Below are positions 42,972 to 51,574 of a DNA stretch of 64,000 bases, piece by piece. Source of the stretch: an archaeon SCG-AAA382B04 (GTDB lineage: Archaea; Halobacteriota; Methanonatronarchaeia; Methanonatronarchaeales; Methanonatronarchaeaceae). Position 1 is the first letter of the stretch. The number at the start of each line of letters is the position of its first letter. Both the position numbers and the translations under genes were made by a program. Where the stretch lies: positions 1 to 64,000 of the forward strand of contig PZKD01000059.1 in assembly GCA_003034855.1 (NCBI GenBank), given 5' to 3'. The notes under the pieces are model-generated. The model was not told the origin of the DNA, made no database searches, and saw nothing but the letters and a program-made list of their open reading frames with translations.

Positions 42972-43484
42972 TTATAGGCCTCCTTCTTCGGCTTCTTCTT
43001 CCTCTTCCTCTGCTTCTGCTTCGGCTTTGAGTTCGGCTCTTTTAACTCCTACTGTGCTTCCGGTTCTTCCTGTGGATCTTGTTCTTTGTCCTCTCACTTT
43101 TTGTCCTCGCTTGTGTCTTACTCCTTTGTATGAATTAATTTTTTTCATTCTGTCGATGTCTTGTCTCTCTGAAACTACTACGTCGTTACCTATTAGGTGT
43201 TTGTCTTCTCCGGTTTCTACGTCCTTGGTTCTGTTTACAAACCACGCTGGTGTTTCTTGTTCTAATTGATCTATTGCTTCTTCGATTTCTTCGACTTCAT
43301 CTTCTGATAGTGCCCCTATTCTCCTTTTTGGATCTAAGCCTGTTTTTTGTATCACGGCTTTAGCTGTTCTATATCCTAGGCCCTTTATCCCTGTCATACC
43401 ATAATCTAATTTTTGGTCTCCTTCTAGATTTGTGTTTTTTATTCGAACAATATGCTTTAATTCTTCTGACACTATAACACCCAT
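42972..43484 (-). CDS. rps13: Ribosomal protein uS13
   Basis: 170 residues from ATG 43484 (MGVIVSEELKHIVRIKNTNL); longer upstream reading would run through the tRNA-Ser gene. A helix-two-turn-helix core (GIKGLGYRTAKAVIQKTGL) and the basic RGQRTRSTGRTGSTVG stretch bind the head of the small subunit. The C-terminal tail is a run of Glu and Ala, an acidic extension. Only 19 bases separate the tRNA-Ser 3' end from this start, so the promoter must lie in or before the tRNA gene. Confidence 0.95.
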   Translation of the reverse strand: MGVIVSEELKHIVRIKNTNLEGDQKLDYGMTGIKGLGYRTAKAVIQKTGLDPKRRIGALSEDEVEEIEEAIDQLEQETPAWFVNRTKDVETGEDKHLIGNDVVVSERQDIDRMKKINSYKGVRHKRGQKVRGQRTRSTGRTGSTVGVKRAELKAEAEAEEEEEEAEEGGL

Positions 43485-43503
43485 TAATTTTAAATTATTT
43501 GAA

Positions 43504-43600
43504 CGCCGGGAAAGGGATTCGAACCCTTGAGGGGCGTTCGCCCCACATGCTATTTGTTCTGTTACTCCAAGCATGCGCTTTTCCACTCAGCCATCCCGGC
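43504..43600 (-). tRNA. tRNA-Ser(GGA) with a 13-nt intron
   Basis: On the minus strand GCCGGGA (43600-43594) pairs with TCCCGGC, discriminator G at 43504. The anticodon stem CATGC/GCATG encloses TT-GGA-G ... A, with 13 extra bases (43552-43564) after position 37, the canonical intron site. The anticodon GGA reads TCC/TCT. The long variable arm GTGGGGCGAACGCCCC is typical of tRNA-Ser. It lies between cmk and uS13, inside the ribosomal cluster and on the same strand. Confidence 0.92.
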
Positions 43601-43644
43601 TTAAAGTTAGGCTCTTTATCCTTTTTCTTTGTTTATTGTAAAAC

Positions 43645-44175
43645 TTATGTTTCGTTAGAGAAGTTTTTTATTGATTTTTCTATTATCTCTACTACTGAAT
43701 TTTGATTCCATTTGGATGTATCGATTATGAGGCCATATATTGATTTATCATAGATGTTTATGTCATAAAATTTTTTGTATCGCTTTTTTTCTGATTTTTC
43801 TCTTTTTTGGATTCGTTTTAGTGCTTTTTCGTGTGTTATTTGATCTCTTTTTGCTACTCTTTTGGCTCTTAATTTTAAGGGGGCTTTTAGCCAAATTTTT
43901 ATGTCGGCTTCAGCCATCCACCCTGCAAGTCTTCCCTCTATTACTATTTTTTCTCTTTTTTGGCTTATTTCTCTTTGTTTTTGGTCAATTTCTTTATCTA
44001 TTTCTGGGTTTTTTTCAGCGTATTTTCCAAATTCTTGAAGGGACATATTTTTTTGTTTTGCCATTCGTCTGAAGATGTCTCCTGCTCCTATGAATTCCAT
44101 TCCTAGTTTTTTTGCTACTTTTTCTGCAGTTGTGCTGGTTCCTGAACCTGCTCGGCCACTTATTGCTACTTTCAT
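43645..44175 (-). CDS. cmk: Cytidylate kinase
   Basis: 176 residues; phosphorylates CMP and dCMP with ATP. The P-loop is GRAGSGTST (7-15), followed by IGAGDIFRRMA and a lid-like KREKIVIEGRLAGWM. The short archaeal cmk form lacks the bacterial NMP-binding insert. Its start abuts the DUF106 gene. In many archaea cbf5 (and eL14) follows cmk; here the tRNA-Ser gene follows instead. The lysine-rich segment at 115-140 is typical of the family in AT-rich genomes. Confidence 0.93.
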   Translation of the reverse strand: MKVAISGRAGSGTSTTAEKVAKKLGMEFIGAGDIFRRMAKQKNMSLQEFGKYAEKNPEIDKEIDQKQREISQKREKIVIEGRLAGWMAEADIKIWLKAPLKLRAKRVAKRDQITHEKALKRIQKREKSEKKRYKKFYDINIYDKSIYGLIIDTSKWNQNSVVEIIEKSIKNFSNET

Positions 44176-44796
44176 TTATATTCCTACATTTAAGATTTTT
44201 CTTGCTAATTGGCTCAGAGGAAGTGACGCTATAAAGTACCAGATTATCCAGCCAGGGAAACCGAGAAAGAATGTTCCTCCTAGATTTACTTCATGTAGGA
44301 AAGGTAATGTCATTTTGAGGGCTTGTTGGGTATAGAATGGGTTTGCTGGATTTGTTATATAATACACCCATGAAAATATTGGTATTGTTACTAGGAGTAT
44401 GTAGAGCATGGGTTTGAATTGTGATGTGAGATTGCTCATCATTTCTTGAGTCATTTGGGCTCTTTCTTTTTGGAGTTGTTCGAGTTTTTCGTCATTATCT
44501 GACATTCTTGCTTCTTTTATTTTTTGATTGAGTTCGTTCATTTTTTCTCTTTGTTGTTTTTGGCCATCAGTGTCCATACCATATTTTTGTGATAGTGTAC
44601 TTAATATTCCTGTTAGAGCTGCTGCTATCATTATTGGTATTTCTACTGCATTTGGTATTGCAATTGGTTCTAATATCATGTTTGCAGCTTGTCCTAGCTG
44701 ATTAAAGAAGTCTCTGTTTATAAAAATCATTATCATCATAGCTATAGCTAGAAATAAGAGAGATTTTCTTAATATTTCTTTTATTCTATCTATCAT
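44176..44796 (-). CDS. DUF106/EMC3-like membrane protein insertase
   Basis: 206 residues; the archaeal member of the Oxa1/EMC3 superfamily, which helps insert membrane proteins beside the ribosome. Hydrophobic segments lie at about 12-27, 50-68, 131-150 and 178-196. A cytoplasmic coiled coil (about 75-118, QREKMNELNQKIKEARMSDN) contacts the ribosome in related proteins. Its place after adenylate kinase and before cmk is the conserved archaeal one. SecY, its usual functional neighbour in this cluster, is not coded here. Confidence 0.9.
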   Translation of the reverse strand: MIDRIKEILRKSLLFLAIAMMIMIFINRDFFNQLGQAANMILEPIAIPNAVEIPIMIAAALTGILSTLSQKYGMDTDGQKQQREKMNELNQKIKEARMSDNDEKLEQLQKERAQMTQEMMSNLTSQFKPMLYILLVTIPIFSWVYYITNPANPFYTQQALKMTLPFLHEVNLGGTFFLGFPGWIIWYFIASLPLSQLARKILNVGI

Positions 44797-45363
44797 TTAG
44801 GCTAGAGCCCCCGCTAGTTCTTCTGATGCTTCTTCGAGGCCTCCATCGTGGTTTTTTATTATTTTTACAGTTGCTCCTGATATCATGGAGTAAGCTGCTG
44901 TTGCTGATCTATTCATAAATTGATGTTCTTCTAATTTTTCCTTTGATTCTATTTCTCTTTCTCTAATATCAGAGTCTTTTTTTCTTCTACCTATAATCTC
45001 CTCTGAATCTGCTTCTACACATATTATTAATTCTGGATTCAAGGGCCTCAAGACCCATTCTGGCAATCCAGGAAGATAACCATCAGGTGTGTTTATTGTG
45101 CTATGTGTATCGACAATAACTGGTTGGTTTTCAGCCATTTCTGATATTTCTTCTCCAGCTTGGCCTTGAATATCTCTCTGTGTTTTGGGATCTAGTTTTC
45201 TCATTTGGTCTCTATCTTCTACAAGATCTCTTTTTTTGGCTACTTCCAACATTTTGTCGCCATAATTGACGATTTTGTAGTCTTTTTGTATATTTTCTAG
45301 TGCTTTTTCAGTCACTGTTGTTTTTCCTACACCTGGAACTCCAGTGAGAACGGCGACTTTCAT
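44797..45363 (-). CDS. adkA: Archaeal-type adenylate kinase
   Basis: 188 residues; converts AMP + ATP to 2 ADP. The archaeal AdkA form (not bacterial Adk) is shown by the start KVAVLTGVPGVGKTTVTEKA with P-loop GVPGVGKTT (8-16), the INYGD-like VNYGDKMLE, DTHSTINTPDGYLPGLP, and the lid RRKKDSDIREREIES. It directly follows uL15 (3-base gap), where secY normally lies between the two. It is followed without gap by DUF106. Confidence 0.94.
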   Translation of the reverse strand: MKVAVLTGVPGVGKTTVTEKALENIQKDYKIVNYGDKMLEVAKKRDLVEDRDQMRKLDPKTQRDIQGQAGEEISEMAENQPVIVDTHSTINTPDGYLPGLPEWVLRPLNPELIICVEADSEEIIGRRKKDSDIREREIESKEKLEEHQFMNRSATAAYSMISGATVKIIKNHDGGLEEASEELAGALA

Positions 45364-45366
45364 TTT

Positions 45367-45771
45367 TTATTTTTCCTCCACTTTGCCGCCAGCTTGTTCT
45401 ATTTTTTGTTGTGCTTTGGAAGAGAAGCCTTCAGCTTCTATTTTTAGTTTGTTGGTTACTTTTCCTTTTCCTAATACTTTGTCTGCTTCTAGTTTTTCTA
45501 CATCTACATATATGTAGTCTTCTCGTTCTTCGGCTATTTCTCTTTGAAGTAAATAATCAATTATTTGGTCAATTTCTCCTATGTTGACGATTTCCTTTTC
45601 TTCTACGAGTTTTTGTGGTCTCTTGAATCCTGATTTACCCCATTTTTTTTGGGGATATTTTTCGTGTTTTTGACCACCGGTTTTACCTCTCCCTCCTTTG
45701 TGACCTGCGCCTCTACTTTCTTTTCCTGAACCTTTTCCGTGGGTATTGGATCCTCTATCTTTATTTCCCAT
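45367..45771 (-). CDS. rpl15: Ribosomal protein uL15
   Basis: 134 residues; binds 23S rRNA late in large-subunit assembly. The glycine-rich basic start (THGKGSGKESRGAGHKGGRG) and VLGKGKVTNKLKIEAEGFSS near the end are diagnostic. It lies 7 bp after uL30. Its stop is followed after 3 bases by adenylate kinase, not by secY, which is unusual (see findings). Confidence 0.95.
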   Translation of the reverse strand: MGNKDRGSNTHGKGSGKESRGAGHKGGRGKTGGQKHEKYPQKKWGKSGFKRPQKLVEEKEIVNIGEIDQIIDYLLQREIAEEREDYIYVDVEKLEADKVLGKGKVTNKLKIEAEGFSSKAQQKIEQAGGKVEEK

Positions 45772-45778
45772 TTTTAAT

Positions 45779-46225
45779 TCACCTCATTCTGTATATTAAT
45801 TGATTTATTTCTTCTCCTCGGTAACCTAGTGAGCCTCCTTCTTTGTAGCTTCTTTTTGTATTTTTATATCCTTTTCTTGGAGGATGTAATCTAATCACTT
45901 GCTTTGGATTTAGTTCTGAGTAATCTATCTCTCCTGATAGTATTTTGGAGCTCAGTTTTTCTACTGAGTCTAGGTTTTTTTGTTCGAGTATTTGTTCTAG
46001 TGAATTGTTTTTGAAGTTTGTTCTTTTGAGGAGGTGTTTCAGTCCTTCTTGGTTAATTTCTCCCCAGGTGATATAGTTTCTTGCCTTTTGAAGCATTCCT
46101 TTGTTATCGGATGTTTGTTCAATTAGGTTACAATGGTTTGGCCTGTTTAGGTTTAGTAATTTTAAGGTATCTTTTATTTCTTGTTTTATTCCTACTGTTC
46201 CTCTTACTCTGATAGCTGCATACAT
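45779..46225 (-). CDS. rpl30: Ribosomal protein uL30
   Basis: 148 residues, the longer archaeal form of uL30, which sits near the 5S rRNA region. The start AAIRVRGTVGIKQEIKDTLK and LNLNRPNHCNLI are typical, and the archaeal C-terminal extension (VIRLHPPRKGYKNTKRSYKE, GGSLGYRGEEINQLIYRM) is present. Three bases separate it from uS5. Confidence 0.95.
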   Translation of the reverse strand: MYAAIRVRGTVGIKQEIKDTLKLLNLNRPNHCNLIEQTSDNKGMLQKARNYITWGEINQEGLKHLLKRTNFKNNSLEQILEQKNLDSVEKLSSKILSGEIDYSELNPKQVIRLHPPRKGYKNTKRSYKEGGSLGYRGEEINQLIYRMR

Positions 46226-46228
46226 TTT

Positions 46229-46858
46229 TTATTCCTCTTTAGGCATTCTTAGTTTTGCTGCTTCTTTTAGTGCGTTATATGTGGCGTTTCCAAAGTTTAT
46301 TGTTGTTCTTGTTTCTCCTTTAGTGAAAGACCAAATGTCTTGTATTCCTGCTAGCTCTAGGACCTTTTTTGCTGTTTCTCCTGCTGCTAGTCCTATACCT
46401 TTTGGTGCAGGGATTAGTGTTATTCTGGCGCTTCCTGATCTTCCTGTGGTTTTTAGTGGGATACTATGTTTTTCTCCACATCCACATTCCCATGAACCAC
46501 ATCCTCTTCGGACTTTTATTAGGTTGAGTTTTGCGTTTTCTATTGCTTTTCTTATTGCAGGTCCTACTTCTTCGTGTCTTGCTTCGGCTAATCCTACTAA
46601 TCCTGCACGATTACCTACTACGACTTGGGTTCTGTATTTGACTCTTCTTCCTGAGTCAGTCATTCTTTGGACCATGTTCACATCGAGGACTTCGTCGTCT
46701 AGTTGAACTAATTCGTCAACTATTTCTACTTCTTTTAAGGGTAATCCTGATTCTAGAGCTTCTTCCATTGATCTAATTTCGCCTTCTAAAACTAGTTTGC
46801 CTAATTTTGTCTTTGGTTCCCATATCTCCAACTCTTCTTCAGGTTCTTGTGCTGACAT
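46229..46858 (-). CDS. rps5: Ribosomal protein uS5
   Basis: 209 residues; small-subunit protein at the mRNA entry, important for decoding accuracy. The dsRBD-like part ([20 protein letters not shown]) and the second domain ([20 protein letters not shown]) are clear. The archaeal insert [16 protein letters not shown] carries three cysteines. The acidic start ([19 protein letters not shown]) fits a salt-adapted relative. It follows uL18 by 2 bases. Confidence 0.96.
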   Translation of the reverse strand: MSAQEPEEELEIWEPKTKLGKLVLEGEIRSMEEALESGLPLKEVEIVDELVQLDDEVLDVNMVQRMTDSGRRVKYRTQVVVGNRAGLVGLAEARHEEVGPAIRKAIENAKLNLIKVRRGCGSWECGCGEKHSIPLKTTGRSGSARITLIPAPKGIGLAAGETAKKVLELAGIQDIWSFTKGETRTTINFGNATYNALKEAAKLRMPKEE

Positions 46859-46860
46859 AT

Positions 46861-47412
46861 TTAATCACCAAATTTTTTTGTTATTTTTTCTTTTATTTTC
46901 TCAAAATGATCTGGTATGTCTTTGGGGTCGAGTCCTCTTTCTTTGTATTTATTGAAATCTCCTTCATCTGCATAATCGGCTATGTGTTGGCCTTTTATTC
47001 TTTCTTTGTTTGGAACTACTTTTTCCCTTACTGGAACTTCTATTCCAGCATCTTTTGCTCCTTTTAATGCTGCAAAGATGTTTGAGCCTATTGTAACAGG
47101 ATTTAACCCTATGTCTGGTATTACAGATTTTATGTTTTGTTGTTTACCTTTTAGTCCACAGAGGTAACCTGTTAGGTACGCTGCTGGGGTGTTGTTAGTT
47201 GATGCTTTCCATCCAAATTCTTTTAGATTGTTTGAATGAGCAGAAGCTAATATTTTGTCTCCTTCTTTTTTATAATCTATAATTTGAACATTAAAGTGAT
47301 TCTCGCTTTTTCTAACTACCAATCTAGGTTTTTCTGAGGTTAATAAGTTTTTTCTTTTGTAATAATCGGTTTTCTCCTCTCTTCTTCTTTTTAGCTTCTC
47401 ATTTTTGGTCAT
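46861..47412 (-). CDS. rpl18: Ribosomal protein uL18
   Basis: 183 residues; binds 5S rRNA. The start region [20 protein letters not shown] and [20 protein letters not shown] are archaeal uL18. [19 protein letters not shown]-like sequence ([19 protein letters not shown]) follows, and the end [12 protein letters not shown] is usual. It lies between eL19 and uS5 with 1- and 2-base gaps. Confidence 0.95.
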   Translation of the reverse strand: MTKNEKLKRRREEKTDYYKRKNLLTSEKPRLVVRKSENHFNVQIIDYKKEGDKILASAHSNNLKEFGWKASTNNTPAAYLTGYLCGLKGKQQNIKSVIPDIGLNPVTIGSNIFAALKGAKDAGIEVPVREKVVPNKERIKGQHIADYADEGDFNKYKERGLDPKDIPDHFEKIKEKITKKFGD

Positions 47413-47413
47413 T

Positions 47414-47857
47414 TTATTCCTCCATCTCTTCTGCTACTGTTTTTAGATGGTCTATATCTCTTATTTCTCCACCTTTTGATTTTTTGTAGAGTTCTCTATA
47501 GGTTCTGTTTGAGATTTCGCCTTGGTTTCTTAGTTGTTTCAACACTTTTCTTTGGGCTCTTAAATCACTCATCCATTTGTCTTTTTCTGATCTTTTGGAG
47601 TCTTTAGCTCCTTTTTTTGTTCCTGGTCCTTTTGATCTTCCTTTTTGTTTTTGACTTTGTTTTTCTCTTGCTCTTCCTCTGCTTGTGCCTTTTTTATCCT
47701 TGGCTTGTATTGATCCCTCTTCGATTAGTTCCTGTATATCCTCTTTTGTGATGGCCATAGCTACATCTTGCTGTTTATTAGGATCTATCCAGACCCTGTT
47801 TTTTCCTACTCCGAGTATATCAGCTGCCATTCTTTTTTGACTTTTTAGATCAGTCAC
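47414..47857 (-). CDS. rpl19e: Ribosomal protein eL19
   Basis: 147 residues. I start it at GTG 47857 (TDLKSQKRMAADILGVGKNR), because GAGGTGAACAAA just before it is a good ribosome binding site and the family starts at this point. A long basic helix (SRGRAREKQSQKQKGRSKGP) crosses the large subunit. It overlaps the end of eL32 by 8 bases. Archaea and eukaryotes share this protein; bacteria lack it. Confidence 0.94.
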   Translation of the reverse strand: MTDLKSQKRMAADILGVGKNRVWIDPNKQQDVAMAITKEDIQELIEEGSIQAKDKKGTSRGRAREKQSQKQKGRSKGPGTKKGAKDSKRSEKDKWMSDLRAQRKVLKQLRNQGEISNRTYRELYKKSKGGEIRDIDHLKTVAEEMEE

Positions 47858-48200
47858 TTTGTTCACCTCGATATTTTTCGTTTAGTATTTTGATGTTTTT
47901 TTCTCTAGCTTTTTGTTCAACTTTTATTCTTTTTCGTTTACCTACTTTTGAGGCTATTCTTATTGCTTGGTTTTCTTCATTGATCTCAGCTAGATCACTT
48001 GTATTGTGGACTAGTTGTTCTTTGTATCCAGAGGGGTGGAAACCTCTTTGTTCTTCGGGTTGTTTCCTCCCTACCTTTGGTTTTGCTGGTTTTCCTTTTT
48101 CTTCTTTCCTTTGTTTGCTCTGAATTCCCTTTGGACGTCTCCAAGTGCTTTTTATTTTTTTATAACGTTGTGAATTTTGACGTTTAAATTTTTTAGCCAT
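47850..48200 (-). CDS. rpl32e: Ribosomal protein eL32
   Basis: 116 residues; KFKRQNSQRYKKIKSTWRRP at the start and KVGRKQPEEQRGFHPSGYKE are conserved eL32 features. VHNTSDLAEINEENQAIRIA and VGKRKRIKVEQKAREKNI follow. It lacks the long N-terminal extension found in haloarchaeal eL32. It lies 2 bases after uL6 and overlaps eL19. Confidence 0.94.
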   Translation of the reverse strand: MAKKFKRQNSQRYKKIKSTWRRPKGIQSKQRKEEKGKPAKPKVGRKQPEEQRGFHPSGYKEQLVHNTSDLAEINEENQAIRIASKVGKRKRIKVEQKAREKNIKILNEKYRGEQSD

Positions 48201-48202
48201 TT

Positions 48203-48727
48203 TTATTCCCTCTCAATTACGTAGATACCATCTTGGAAAACTCTTGGATCTTTCCCTCTTATATCTGTTTCTTCCTCAATTTTGGCAGCTGTTTGGCCTA
48301 CAGCTTCTTTATCAGGTCCTCTAATAGTTAATTCTTCACCTGATACTTCTACTTTAGTTTGTTCTCCAATTATATCCACTTTTCGTGGACTCTCTTCACC
48401 AATGAAGTTTTTTATGAGGACTTGTTTGTCGTTGGTTTCTATTTTTATTGGAAAGTGAGAGTAAACTGCTTTTGCTTTGTATTTGAAGTCTTCTTGGACA
48501 CCTTTTAGCATGTTTTTTAGGTGAGAACTAAATGTTCCTAATTGTGATTTATCCTCTTTTCTTTTTGTTAGAGATGTAAGGATTATTTTATCGTTTTTTT
48601 TCTCGATTTTTATATTAGGGGATTTAAATTCTTTTTCTAGTTTTCCGTTTTCGCCTTCTACTTTTATCGTGTTGTTTTTTATTTCAAAGCTTACTTCCTC
48701 TGGAATTTGTATTTCTTTTTTTGCCAT
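48203..48727 (-). CDS. rpl6: Ribosomal protein uL6
   Basis: 174 residues with two similar beta-alpha domains; it sits near the factor-binding site of the large subunit. Domain 1 shows VEGENGKLEKEFKSPNIKIE, domain 2 shows AVYSHFPIKIETNDKQVLIK, and the signature region FIGEESPRKVDI follows. The end GKDPRVFQDGIYVIERE is typical of archaea. It follows uS8 by 13 bases. Confidence 0.96.
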   Translation of the reverse strand: MAKKEIQIPEEVSFEIKNNTIKVEGENGKLEKEFKSPNIKIEKKNDKIILTSLTKRKEDKSQLGTFSSHLKNMLKGVQEDFKYKAKAVYSHFPIKIETNDKQVLIKNFIGEESPRKVDIIGEQTKVEVSGEELTIRGPDKEAVGQTAAKIEEETDIRGKDPRVFQDGIYVIERE

Positions 48728-48740
48728 TATCTATTCACCT

Positions 48741-49130
48741 CTAGTATACGTATGCTAGTAGTTTTCCACCAATTCCTTCTTTTTGTGCTTTTCTATGTGA
48801 AATAACGCCATTTGAAGTTGTTACTATTAGTAAACCAAAGTTTTTGCCTGGTAAATATCTTTTTTCCCATTTCTCGAATTCGTCTTTTTGGGCTGAGAAT
48901 TGTGGTTTTACTGAGCCACATTTGTTTATATTTCCATTTAACTTGATCTCGAATTCCCCGCCTTTTCCATCCTCTATGTACTCGTAGCCATCTATGTAAT
49001 CGTGTTCTTGCATTACTTTTAGTGTCCTACCTATTAGTTTAGATGCTTGGGAGATTGTGCATTTTAATTTACCTGATTGTTCTGCATTATTTACTGTGGA
49101 TAAAGCATCTGATAGTGGGTCTAACCTCAT
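48741..49130 (-). CDS. rps8: Ribosomal protein uS8
   Basis: 129 residues from ATG 49130 (MRLDPLSDALSTVNNAEQSG), with AGGTGATAAAA as ribosome binding site; a GTG three codons earlier lies inside that site. It binds the central domain of 16S rRNA. The C-terminal GLLIVTTSNGVISHRKAQKE and GGKLLAYVY are the conserved uS8 end. It starts 5 bases after the uS14 stop. Confidence 0.96.
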   Translation of the reverse strand: MRLDPLSDALSTVNNAEQSGKLKCTISQASKLIGRTLKVMQEHDYIDGYEYIEDGKGGEFEIKLNGNINKCGSVKPQFSAQKDEFEKWEKRYLPGKNFGLLIVTTSNGVISHRKAQKEGIGGKLLAYVY

Positions 49131-49135
49131 TTTTA

Positions 49136-49270
49136 TCACCTGTATTTTTCAAATCCCATGTTTTCAGCTATTTCCCTAAAGCATTGCCTGCAGAGGCAGA
49201 TGTCATATTTGCTGATGAGTGCTTGATCTCGTCCACATCTCCTACATTTTCTTCTTTCATCATTGCTCAT
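49136..49270 (-). CDS. rps14: Ribosomal protein uS14, zinc-binding form
   Basis: Only 44 residues: [20 protein letters not shown], then [20 protein letters not shown] and KYR. C9-x2-C12 and C27-x2-C30 bind zinc, the short archaeal type. It overlaps the uL5 gene end by 11 bases. The stop TGA at 49136-49138 lies within the uS8 ribosome binding site. Easily overlooked because of its size, but its place between uL5 and uS8 is the universal one. Confidence 0.95.
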   Translation of the reverse strand: MSNDERRKCRRCGRDQALISKYDICLCRQCFREIAENMGFEKYR

Positions 49271-49784
49271 CTTCCTTCACCACCTCTAGGTCAAATTCTT
49301 TTTCTAAGAATTGTATTGTTTCTTCAGGAGAAATTTTGTGGTTTTTTGGGATTTCTTTTTGATCTGATTTTTCTTCAACTCTATAACCTGGTCTTTTTAG
49401 TCTAACAGAAATGTCTAATCCAAATATTCCTATACTTGGATCATATTCCATTTCCGGAAAGTTGGTATGTTCTTCTATTCCAAATGAAAAGTTACCATGT
49501 TTGTCTATGGATTTTTCTTTTATTTGTTTTCGATTTACTTCTAAAGCTTTGGTCAAAAATTGTTTTGCTTTTTTGTCTCGTAAAGTTACTTTGCAACCTA
49601 TTGGTTCTCCTTCTCTTATTCCAAAATTTGGAAGTGTTTGTTTTGCTTCTGTCCGTATTGGCTCTTGTCCTGTTATTTCTTCTATTATCTTTTCGGCATT
49701 TATCAGTTCTTCCCCACTACTTCCTACTCCCATGTTGACTACTACTTTACCGATTTTTATTTGTTTCATTTGATTTTTACTCAT
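49260..49784 (-). CDS. rpl5: Ribosomal protein uL5
   Basis: 174 residues; binds 5S rRNA and contacts tRNA in the P site. [20 protein letters not shown], the basic [17 protein letters not shown] and the signature [18 protein letters not shown] are clear. The acidic C-terminal extension ([16 protein letters not shown]) is archaeal. Its start overlaps the end of eS4 by 8 bases. Confidence 0.96.
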   Translation of the reverse strand: MSKNQMKQIKIGKVVVNMGVGSSGEELINAEKIIEEITGQEPIRTEAKQTLPNFGIREGEPIGCKVTLRDKKAKQFLTKALEVNRKQIKEKSIDKHGNFSFGIEEHTNFPEMEYDPSIGIFGLDISVRLKRPGYRVEEKSDQKEIPKNHKISPEETIQFLEKEFDLEVVKEDEQ

Positions 49785-50478
49785 GTGTTGTCACCTCTGG
49801 GTTATTCTCTCCTATTACTGTTACATATTTTTGGATTGTTGAGAATTGTTCACCATCTTTGTCTAACATCACTTCATTTGGTGTTGAGCCTTTGATGATT
49901 TTTCTTTGTTTTATTTCTGCTACTTTTCCAGAGTGTTTTCCTCCAGTTATAAGAGCTTGATTGCCCTCTTCGAATTCAAGGGTTTTTTGTATTTCTTGGC
50001 TTGGTAATTCTATAAGAAGAGAATCTTGGGGGGAATATTGCTCTGCTTCTTCTAGTTTAATGTTTTTGCCATCATGTAGATTTAGTTGAAAATCGCCGCC
50101 ACTTACACTTCTCTTGTCTTCGATTTTGCATATTTTTTTGTTTGCTTCTTCTTGGTCTATTTCTATAAATTTCAATCTATCTTTTTTATCTAGTGAGACT
50201 CTTATATAGAAATCTGCTTTTGGAATGCTTATTACATCTAATAGCCCTACCCCAAATCGGTGGTCTCTTATTTTTCTTCCATCTACCTCTAGATCTCCAT
50301 TTTCTAGTATTCTTTTTACTTCCCTTGTTTTGTCAACTAATCCAATTATGTCTCTGAGTAAAACGTTTAGGGGAATTGATTTTTCCTTACTGTGAGGGGA
50401 ATTTGGGGAAGTAACCCAAGTTTCGTCTCTCTTTTCTATTTTCCAACTTTTTGGAATAGAATATTTCTTCATTGGCAT
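49777..50478 (-). CDS. rps4e: Ribosomal protein eS4
   Basis: 233 residues; archaeal/eukaryotic small-subunit protein with an S4-like RNA-binding domain (about 40-100, VKRILENGDLEVDGRKIRDH) and a KOW segment (about 172-200, GNQALITGGKHSGKVAEIKQ). The start PMKKYSIPKSWKIEKRDETW is typical. It lies 3 bases after uL24. No unusual features. Confidence 0.95.
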   Translation of the reverse strand: MPMKKYSIPKSWKIEKRDETWVTSPNSPHSKEKSIPLNVLLRDIIGLVDKTREVKRILENGDLEVDGRKIRDHRFGVGLLDVISIPKADFYIRVSLDKKDRLKFIEIDQEEANKKICKIEDKRSVSGGDFQLNLHDGKNIKLEEAEQYSPQDSLLIELPSQEIQKTLEFEEGNQALITGGKHSGKVAEIKQRKIIKGSTPNEVMLDKDGEQFSTIQKYVTVIGENNPEVTTHE

Positions 50479-50481
50479 ATT

Positions 50482-50829
50482 TTATCTCTCCAGTTTTTCA
50501 ACTCTTTTTCTATCTTTTGTTTGTAAATCAACTATTTTTAGATTAGATGGTTTTATTGGTCTTGGAACTTCTGAGCCATCTGATTTTTCAATTGTTACAT
50601 CCTCTATTTTAATAGTTATAGAATCTAGATCAACATTGCTAACCTTTCCCGTCTGCCCTTTTTTATCTCCTCTCATTATCTCTACCTTATCTCCTTCTCT
50701 TATTGGCATTCTTCTCTTGTCGTGTTTTTCTCTAAGATCTTCTGAAAGAGGAGCTGCCATCATATCTTGTTTTTGATGAAGTGGGGCATTTTCTTTTCTT
50801 TTTCTTTGCTTACTTGGTTTTCGTGACAT
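50482..50829 (-). CDS. rpl24: Ribosomal protein uL24
   Basis: 115 residues from ATG 50829 (SRKPSKQRKRKENAPLHQKQ), with GAGGTGAAAATA as ribosome binding site. The KOW motif (PIREGDKVEIMRGDKKGQTG, about 42-61) is the rRNA-binding core that starts large-subunit assembly. The archaeal C-terminus (VPRPIKPSNLKIVDLQTKD) follows. It lies 10 bases after uL14. Confidence 0.95.
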   Translation of the reverse strand: MSRKPSKQRKRKENAPLHQKQDMMAAPLSEDLREKHDKRRMPIREGDKVEIMRGDKKGQTGKVSNVDLDSITIKIEDVTIEKSDGSEVPRPIKPSNLKIVDLQTKDRKRVEKLER

Positions 50830-50839
50830 TATTTTCACC

Positions 50840-51238
50840 TCAAACTATCATAGTTGCTGCACTAGCAACTTTTGGAAATCTTTCTGCTGCCTCTTTTGAG
50901 ACTGGGCCTTTTATCTCTGTTCCTTTGGTTTCTCCCATCTCGTCTACTAATACTGCTGCATTGTCTTCGAAACTAACTCTTAACCCATCTGGTCTTCTGT
51001 ATTCTTTTCTTTGTCTTACTACAACAGCATTTACTACTTGTTTTTTCATCTCTGGGTCGCCTTCTTTTACTGATACAACTATTAGATCACCTACACCTGA
51101 TTTTGGTTGTCTTCTTCTAACTCCTTTGTATTCTTTTGCTGAAACAAATTCAAGGATTCTTGCACCTGTGTTGTCTGCGCATTTTAGTTTTGTTCCTGTT
51201 TGTATTCCTTTTGTTACACTTGCTTTAAGGCCTCTCAT
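50840..51238 (-). CDS. rpl14: Ribosomal protein uL14
   Basis: 132 residues; forms part of the subunit interface near the GTPase factor site. The uL14 signature is clear: GTKLKCADNTGARILEFVSA, then GDLIVVSVKEGDPEMKKQVV and VVRQRKEYRRPDGLRVSFED. ETKGTEIKGPVSKEAAERFP near the end is typical. It lies 5 bases after uS17. Confidence 0.97.
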   Translation of the reverse strand: MRGLKASVTKGIQTGTKLKCADNTGARILEFVSAKEYKGVRRRQPKSGVGDLIVVSVKEGDPEMKKQVVNAVVVRQRKEYRRPDGLRVSFEDNAAVLVDEMGETKGTEIKGPVSKEAAERFPKVASAATMIV

Positions 51239-51243
51239 TGATT

Positions 51244-51564
51244 TTATCCTCCTTCAACTACTACATAGGATTTTGTTTTGCTGAGTGGTCGGCATTCTGC
51301 GATTTTGACTGTATCTCCTACATTGACTTCTATACATTGTGGTTTGTGAGCTCTTAGTTTAGATCTTCTTTTTTCATATCTTTCGTATTTTGGTATTTTT
51401 TGTGTGTATTCTCTTTGGATTACAACGGTTTTGTTGTCGATTACTGAAGCTACTTCTCCCTCTAGTATTGCTCCACGAACTGATAAATGTCCATGGAAGG
51501 GGCAGTTTTTGTCTTCACAGGTTTGTTTTGGTTCTTTAACATCAATTCCAATATCTGCTGACAT
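51244..51564 (-). CDS. rps17: Ribosomal protein uS17
   Basis: 106 residues from ATG 51564 ([20 protein letters not shown]); an upstream extension has no conserved sequence and overlaps rnp1. [20 protein letters not shown] is the archaeal uS17 pattern, with an OB fold to the end ([17 protein letters not shown]). It binds the 5' domain of 16S rRNA. The two cysteines at 15 and 20 are usual in archaea. Confidence 0.95.
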   Translation of the reverse strand: MSADIGIDVKEPKQTCEDKNCPFHGHLSVRGAILEGEVASVIDNKTVVIQREYTQKIPKYERYEKRRSKLRAHKPQCIEVNVGDTVKIAECRPLSKTKSYVVVEGG

Positions 51565-51574
51565 GAATAACTCC

